Source: Antilocapra americana
Taxonomy: Eukaryota > Chordata > Mammalia > Artiodactyla > Antilocapridae
Assembly (NCBI GenBank): GCA_007570785.1
Contig: ML660211.1
Location: 1,116,602-1,180,601 of the forward strand
DNA length: 64,000 bases
Reading direction: 5' to 3'
Part shown: piece after piece, positions 58,031-64,000 of the stretch
Layout of the letters: every line of letters starts with the position of its first letter
How positions within the stretch are numbered: the stretch's first letter is position 1
Notes under the pieces: generated by a model
What the model was told of the DNA's origin: nothing
Databases searched by the model: none
Seen by the model: the letters and a program-made list of their open reading frames with translations, nothing else
Translations under genes and position numbers: made by a program

Positions 58031-58494
58031 TTAATGTTAAAAATAAATAATATGCAGATCAAAAAATAATAGCTCTAAGTATACTAACATGAAATGATTT
58101 CTAATATATTAAGAGAGAATTTTAGGACAATATGTATTAGACATAATTTTATTTGCATGAGCAAATGCACAAATAAAATGTCAATACATTCACATCTAAA
58201 TTTGGAAACCCACTTAACGAAATTTTGAGGTTCCTTTTGAAGATTATCTAGGTGGCTTGCAAACAAAAGAGGTAGATACTTTTCAATTTTATATTCTTTG
58301 TAAATTTTAAATGTTATGTGATTTTTGCGGGCTACATAGTTTTAAACATTAAATTTACAGAGGCAAAATTTTCCAGTTGATTTTTCCAGGTACACCACTC
58401 AGAGAAATGGAATACATTTATGATAAGAACCTGGCATTCTTCTTCATACATAGTTTATGTATGTGATTAGGAACGTTTTAACAGAGTCAGATCC
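58031..58494. other. AT-rich unique region
   Basis: No gene or named repeat recognised. Confidence 0.5.
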
Positions 58495-58645
58495 TGTATG
58501 TTTACAGATGAAGAAACAGAAGATCAGATGGACTTAGTAATTTCTGCAAGTCTCACAGCAATTATACAGCAGTACTGAAGATTAAATTCAATTCTATTCA
58601 ACTCCGAAACCTTTGTTTTAACCAACATACAGTACATGCTCTTTA
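58495..58645 (+). repeat. MIR SINE
   Basis: TTTACAGATGAAGAAACAGA, GCAAGTCTCACAGCAATTAT, a diverged ATTCAATTCTATTCAACTCC block and a final GTACATGCTCTT follow the last 150 bases of MIR. Confidence 0.65.
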
Positions 58646-58796
58646 GTTACAACTAGGTATCTCTAAATGCTACTGTTAAATCAATATTCAATGCCAAATT
58701 GCCAAATTTAACCTTTCCCCCTTCCAACAACACACTGTTTTCAAGTAGTTAGTGTCTTTTACAGTAAACACCTTCGTTTTTAAAATTCAACTATTT

Positions 58797-60085
58797 TTGC
58801 TAGCAAGGTTATGCTCAACATCCTTCAAGTTAGGCTGAAGCAGTGAACTGGTTCAATACATAAACTGAGAAATTAAGCTGGATTTAGAAAAGGCAGAGGA
58901 ACAAGAGATCAAATTGCCAACATTCATATGATCATGGAGAAAGCAATGGAATTCCAGAAAAAAATATCTACTTCATTGATTATGCCAAAACCTTTGACTG
59001 TGTGGCTCACAACAAACTGGAAAATTCTTAAAGAGATGAAAGTACCAGATCACCTTATCTGCCTCCTGAAAACCTATGTATGAGTTGAGACGCAACAGTT
59101 AGAATCAGACATGGAACTACTGACTGGTTCAAAACTGGGAAAAGAGTATGACAAGGCTGTATATTGTCACCCTGTTTATTTAATTTCTATGCAGAGTACA
59201 TCACAAGAAATGCCAAGTTGGATGAATCACAAGCCTGAATCAAGATTGCTGAGAGAAATATCAACAACCTCAGATATGCAGATGATACCACTTTAATGGC
59301 AGAAAGTGAAGAGGAACTAAAGAGGCTCTTGATGAGGGTGAAAGAGGAGAGTGAAAAAGCTGGCTTAAACTCAACACTAAAAACAACAACAAATAAAACC
59401 TAAGATCATGGCATCCAGTCCCATTGCTTCATGGCAAACAGAAGGGGAAAAACAATGACAGATTTAATTTTCTTGGGCTCCAAATCTCTATAGACAGTAA
59501 CAGCAGCCTGAAAAATTAAAAAAAGCCATGAAATTAAAGATGCTTGCTCCTTGGAAAGAAAGCTATGACAAACCTAGACAGTGTATTAAAAAGCAGAGTC
59601 CATATAGTCCATACAGTCCACTATGCCAATAAAGTCCAAAAAGTCAAAGCTATGGCTTTTCCAGTAGTCATATACGGATATGAGAGTTGGACCGTAAAGA
59701 AGGCTGACAGCCAAAGAATTGATGCCTTCAAATTGTGGTGCGAAAGAAGACCTTTGAGAACCTGCTGAACAGCAAGGAGATCAAACCAGTCAATCCTAAA
59801 GAAAATCAACCCTGAATATTCATGGAACAGACTGATGCTGAAGTTGAAGATACAATACTTTGACCACTGGATATGAAGACTCACTGAAAAAGATCCTGAC
59901 TCTGGAGAATACTGTAGGCAAAAGGAGAAGGGGTGACAGAGGAGGAAATGGTATGATGGCATCACCAACTCAGTGGACAGGAAATTGAGCAAACTCTGGG
60001 AGATAATGGAGGACAGAGGAGCCTGGTATGCTGCAGTCCATGGGGTCACAAAGAGTCGGACATGAGTTAGCAACTTAACAACAAG
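58797..60085 (+). mobile_element. BovB LINE, 5'-truncated, 1.3 kb
   Basis: It starts within the RT domain (GCTAGCAAGGTTATGCTCAA) and runs to the BovB 3' end (GTCGGACATGAGTTAGCAAC). It passes AGATATGCAGATGATACCAC, which preserves the codons for the catalytic YADD box, although the surrounding frame is broken. It is more diverged than the copies at 36 and 48 kb, with many small indels. No target-site duplication was found. Confidence 0.9.
59111..59296 (+). pseudogene. BovB reverse transcriptase fragment
   Basis: A 61-codon open piece over the RT region equivalent to TDWFQIGKGVRQGCILSPCL, degraded to LTGSKLGKEYDKAVYCHPVY after frame slips. It shows the element is coding-dead. Confidence 0.5.
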
Positions 60086-60329
60086 AACACCAAGAAATTC
60101 ATAGCCATTTTCAAACTTATTTCACAAGACTTTCTGAAATATTGACCTTTTTTACCTTCTGAATTATGCTGCTTTTGCTTTAAAAACTTGAAAAACAACA
60201 TGCCAATTAATTTGGTTCTTAACATAGTAAGAGGAAATGAGTCCTGTTTGATAGTGCTAGAAACTGACAGTTTCATATTCTTAACTCAGTTCACAGCTTC
60301 ACAACTGCTTTTGAAGTGTGACTTTTATG

Positions 60330-60485
60330 AAGCCTCTTAACCCCTGGAAATTTCCTCTCTAAAAGGATAGCTGCAAAATGCACCATCCTCCATGGGATAT
60401 TATGAGCTGTTATTAATTAACGTTTTGTAAAGCACTTTGAGATACGGTTTGAATGGTGCTACATCAATGCAAAGTATCAGTAAGC
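60330..60485 (+). repeat. Ancient SINE with TGTAAAGCACTTTGAGAT-type tail
   Basis: A CCTGGAAATTTCCTCTCTAA block (equivalent to 'cagtttccccatctgtaaaatgg') is followed by GAGCTGTTATTAATTAACG and TTGTAAAGCACTTTGAGATA, then GGTGCTACATCAATGCAAAG. This order is that of a very old vertebrate SINE tail, shared by CORE/Deu-type amniote SINEs. The exact family is not assignable by eye. Confidence 0.5.
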
Positions 60486-61333
60486 CACTTAAAAATCAAA
60501 TTGTCACCTGCTCCAGGGACTCATGCAAAGCCTGCAGTTTGCTGATAATGAAGCTGACTCTTGCGATTTTTTTTTTTTTTGAGGTCTGTCAGGGTGGAGT
60601 TTATTAAAGCAACACTTTAATAAGGTTATTTGTGAGCTTAATGGGATAATAAAGGCTCATAAATACTGTAAAATCTCAATTATTTGAGTAGATTACTTGA
60701 TTTTTATTAATTAACTGTGGTCAAATATACCGGAGCCTATGTACCTTTCCTGTGTCGCTCAGTGATCAGCAGGTTGCTCACTGATGATGCTTAAAGAACC
60801 TGGTCAGGAAACAGAAAAAGGCGGAGCCCTGGAAGCAGCCCTCTGGTTGAAACTGGAAGGTCTGGAACCTAAATTCCCTAAACTCTTGTGTGTCCCCTTT
60901 CTCCTGGAGAAGTTCAAGTCCTGAGCCATGGCTTTAATACCCATTAACTGTCCAAAAGAAAAGAAAAATAAGCCATGAGTTTGAGCTCAGTTTTAGTCCA
61001 TTTAGACTTTTAGACTAATAAGTCTCCAAAACAGATAAACTCCCATTTCTCTACTGCACGTCATCTAAAGTAAATTCACAAGTCTGTTCATCCATCAACC
61101 ACACTCTCAGAAAATAAAGTATTGACTTTGTTTTTCCAAGGCATGTGATCTTCCCTTGTCCACTCATTAAATAAGACTTCACAGCTGCTATGACTAATAT
61201 CTGTACAAAAGAATATGTTCAGCTGTATTTTTAGAAAAAATTCAAGGTAGTGTTTTTCAGTAATATGCAAGAGAAAACACTGAATTATAATCTCAAGTCT
61301 CTGCTCTTGCCCTGAAACTTAAAAATTTAATTT
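60486..61333. other. Unique region
   Basis: No gene recognised. A T15 run lies at about 60568-60582. The rest is non-repetitive to my reading. Confidence 0.5.
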
Positions 61334-61552
61334 GTGGCTCAACAAATTACAAAGAAATTACAAATTAAAGAATCCGCCTGCAACACAAGAGACTACAGTT
61401 CGATTCCTGAGTCAGGAAGATCCCCTGGAGAAAGGAATGGCAATCCACTCCAGTATTCATGCCTGGAGAATTCCATGGACAGAGGAGCCTGGCAGGCTAC
61501 AGTCCATGGGGTCATAAAGAGTCAGACATGACTGAGTGACTAACACACACAC
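61334..61552 (+). mobile_element. Bov-tA SINE with inserted head segment
   Basis: The body is near consensus: GTTCGATTCCTGAGTCAGGA, CCCCTGGAGAAAGGAATGGC, GACAGAGGAGCCTGGCAGGC, AGAGTCAGACATGACTGAGT, with a CACACACACAG tail. The head TTGTGGCTCA is separated from AAAGAATCCGCCTGC by about 25 AT-rich bases (61342-61365). Flanking ATTTAATTT at 61325-61333 and 61569-61577 could be the target-site duplication. Confidence 0.85.
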
Positions 61553-61577
61553 AGAACAATTGCTATACATTTAATTT

Positions 61578-62609
61578 CCCTGCTAAATGAGATGACTTTG
61601 TCATAGTTTATATGCTCACAGATTCAGATTTGTTACCATAATTGTTTACTTTAGCATAGTCATTGCTTATAAATTTAAACAGATGGGTTTTATTTAAGGA
61701 AATTAAGACAAAAACATTCAAGAATAGTTCTGATTATAAAAATAACATGCGGTCTCACAAATAATTAAGAAAATAGTTTGCTTAAAAATCTTGGCAAAAT
61801 TTAAAATGTAGCAGAAAATATGGGGAAAAGTATGTTCAACCTCCAAAGTAAGACTTTAAGTTAGTCAAATAAACACTGAAGAGGCATTTCTGGTAAAAAT
61901 TACTTTGAAGAAATCAAAGAGAAATTTATTTTTAAATAAGGATATTTTATATTATTGAAAGCTATATTATAAGAAATTTTATACTAGTAATAAAATTAAA
62001 TTAAACTTTTAAAAATTCAGAAATTTCTATTGAGGATAGCATTGATAAAAGTATTAACAGCTATGAGTCCTTCTGGAAATAAATAACTGCAAATCATCAT
62101 CAAACAAAAAAATTTAGTTGTACTATTTTCTAGATAAAACAGAAATTCTGTAATACTCCCTGAAAAGTACATTTATATACACTTTCCTGTACTTTCTACT
62201 AGTTAGGGTGTAGTCTGAATTCCAAAACAAAATTGACACTTACTCTGCAATTCCAATTCTGTGACAGATGAAAAGTACCAGTGAATCTATGCAACAGAGA
62301 TTATAATACATCAAATAACATGAGGATAAAATTAATGTTCCAACATTCAAACTAGTTCAGAGGAAAAAAATATTTTTTTAAAAATAATATAACAAAGGTT
62401 AGAAAATATATATACTTTTAGATGGATTTTAAGAGCTAAATCATATATTCATTAAAACAGAAGAAAAAAGGAAAGATTGATATGTAAATGACCAAAATGA
62501 AACCAAGCAAATATTACCTATTTTTTTAAACAAAGTTGAGGTATATTACTAATATCAGATAAAATCTTTAAAACAAATAAGGAAAAAACCTTACAATTTA
62601 TGATAGATT
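61578..62609. other. AT-rich unique region
   Basis: No gene or named repeat recognised. It is very AT-rich, and no open frame reaches 60 codons. Confidence 0.55.
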
Positions 62610-63085
62610 GAAAATAGCTCCATGATATACTGCAACTCCTTACATGAATAAAAGCTTATTCCCCTACCCATTAAAACTAGGCTGGACTTGTGTCCTTCTG
62701 TGACCAATAACCTGTAGAAAGTGATGCTGGGTGGGCTGCAGAGTTTAGGCAGACACAGTCTTTGTGAATTCTGCCCTCACTTTGTGGGACCTCTGAGACC
62801 ACACTGGTGGGAATCATCTTAATACAGTTTACTGAAGAATGGAGGGCTGTTTAGAGGAGATCCCAGAAACGACCAGCTCCAACTGCCAGACAGATTCTGA
62901 GATCTTCACAGATCCTCCGGGTCCACTCCAGACATCAGATAACTACAGCCTCGTAAATATCCCCAAGATAGAAAAGCACAAAAACTGAGTAGGTTGCCAA
63001 CCACAACAGAGAAAATAGTAAAGCACTGTGATTTCATTAAGTTTGAGGTGGTTTAAAATGTATCAATAGATAACTAAAGCAGTAT
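62610..63085 (+). mobile_element. MLT1-type (ERVL-MaLR) solo LTR, decayed
   Basis: Motifs follow the end of mammalian MaLR LTRs. CTCCAACTGCCAGACAGATT, a CCTCCGGGTCCACTCCAGAC block and ATCAGATAACTACAGCCTCG are followed by a diverged GTGATTTCATTAAGTTTGAG block (equivalent to 'aagccactaagtttg') and AATAGATAACTAAAGCAG at the end. No internal retroviral genes are adjacent. It is an old endogenous retrovirus-like LTR with no coding capacity. Confidence 0.6.
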
Positions 63086-63533
63086 CTTAAAGAGTGTGCT
63101 AACCTGTAAACATGGCAATAAGAAGGGAAATCTACGCTATTGCCTCTTAAATCCAGGCGGTGTCATGCCTTCCTTTGACGAAAAGCATAAGTGAGAATGA
63201 CAGAGCCTAGAACTCGAGACCTTGTATCTCTTCCTCTAAACTTCTTAGAACCCTGAGACTATATTGCTTTCCAAAAACCCAATCCAGCCAACTGGAAGAA
63301 CACAAACCATATGGAGGAAAACAGATCTACCTTAGCTAATACCAGCATCAACTACCAGACTAAGTGAAGCTGCTGTGGCCCCAGCAGACCCAATCAAGAC
63401 ATCAAATGCTTGCAACCAGGGATGTTTTCCCTAGCTGAGTCAGGAGAAGAATCCCCTAGAGAAAACTCTGTATACAACCACCAGAGAACAGACAGGAGAA
63501 TATTCATAGCTATATTGTTCATAAAATCTAAAT
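63086..63533. other. Unique region
   Basis: No gene or named repeat recognised. Confidence 0.5.
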
Positions 63534-63546
63534 AAATATAAAGGGA

Positions 63547-63763
63547 AAGGGGAAAAAAGTGAAGTTGCTCAGTCATGCCTGACTCTTTGCAATCCCTTGG
63601 ACTGAAGCCCACCAGGCTCCTCAGTCCATGGATTTCTCCAGGCAAGAGTACTAGAGTAGGGTGCCATTTCCTTCTCCAGGGGATCTTCCTGACCCAGAGA
63701 TTGAACCTGAGTCTCCCACATTACAGGCAGATGCTTTACTGTCTGAGCCACCAAAGAAGCCCA
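63547..63763 (-). mobile_element. Bov-tA SINE with exact 13-base duplications
   Basis: It has AGTGAAGTTGCTCAGTCATG, CACCAGGCTCCTCAGTCCAT, GGGTGCCATTTCCTTCTCCA and a head ending GAGCCACCAAAGAAGCCC. Exact target-site duplications AAATATAAAGGGA lie at 63534-63546 and 63764-63776, which suggests a fairly young insertion. Confidence 0.94.
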
Positions 63764-63884
63764 AAATATAAAGGGACATGTCATCATAGTGGAACAGATA
63801 AATAATTGTAGTTATGATAAAATGTAGGCACATCCCATAGAACTGAAGATGAATGAACTCAAAAGGTTCTATCAAGTGATGTCA

Positions 63885-64000
63885 GTGAGATGGCAGAGAA
63901 GGAAACCTCACCCTCATCTCTCCACAAGAGAATGATAGCTGGACAATTATCTGCAAACGGAAACAGCCCTACGAGAACTCTGGACTCCAGTCATGAAGCT
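63885..64000 (+). repeat. Possible LINE 5' end running off the window
   Basis: GAGATGGCAGAGAAGGAAAC, followed by a CCTCATCTCTCCACAAGAGAA block, resembles the 5' starts of BovB and ruminant L1 (compare AAGATGGCAGAGGAGAAGGA at 21479), but identity decays quickly. The element, if real, continues beyond the window edge. Confidence 0.3.

Noticed and set aside
62610..63085. Provirus with genes next to the LTR-like sequence
   Set aside because: No gag, pol or env-like frames lie on either side. It fits an old solo LTR.

Overview
This window is nuclear DNA from a ruminant, most likely a bovid such as cattle, sheep, goat or a close relative. Three repeat groups show this. BovB (RTE-clade) LINEs are present in many copies. 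Bov-tA/Bov-A SINEs, built from a tRNA head and a BovB-derived body, are also numerous. L1-BT-type 3' ends and CHR-type SINEs complete the set. I cannot separate the species from sequence alone. There is a 10-base assembly gap inside a TG microsatellite at 17984-17993.

I found no protein-coding gene, exon, tRNA or rRNA gene that I can support. The long open frames either lie inside retrotransposons, sense or antisense, or are short chance frames in AT-rich DNA. The window reads as intergenic or deep intronic sequence. By my coordinates about 16 kb (about 25%) is BovB. The rest of the recognisable content is about 20 Bov-tA/Bov-A SINEs, three CHR-type SINEs, several L1 fragments, and ancient repeats: MIR, MER5A, a Tigger1-like element and an MLT1-like LTR. 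Between them lie unique AT-rich stretches in which I recognise nothing.

Layout. 1-8.8 kb: unique sequence, a 5'-inverted BovB (2211-2778), and an old L1 (6090-7215) interrupted by a younger L1-BT piece with target-site duplications. 8.8-11.7 kb: a BovB mosaic containing a large imperfect inverted repeat. 11.7-18.5 kb: unique DNA, one L1-BT, one SINE, faint ancient repeats and the TG microsatellite. 18.4-26.9 kb: a nearly complete BovB with an inverted 5' third (18684-22800), then an L1-BT tail, a SINE and a 2.1-kb BovB on the opposite strand. 27-36 kb: SINEs, MIRs, a very clean short L1-BT insertion (31002-31130) and a tail-only insertion. 36.1-38.2 kb: a 2.06-kb BovB with target-site duplications. 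38-48 kb: mostly unique, with SINEs, CHR elements and microsatellites. 48.4-50.7 kb: a 2.3-kb BovB. 51-58 kb: SINE-rich, with MER5A, a deleted Tigger1 and a chimeric retroposon. 58.8-60.1 kb: a BovB. 60-64 kb: an ancient SINE tail, an MLT1-like LTR and more SINEs.

I saw no new enzymatic or defence system. The most informative features are records of retrotransposition: two BovB insertions with twin-priming-like inversions, two insertions consisting only of a tail, a chimeric poly(A) retroposon, re-use of one target site, and a cluster of BovB breakpoints at one position. Family names come from recognising consensus motifs by eye, not from an alignment program, so boundaries are good to about 10-30 bases unless a target-site duplication fixes them.
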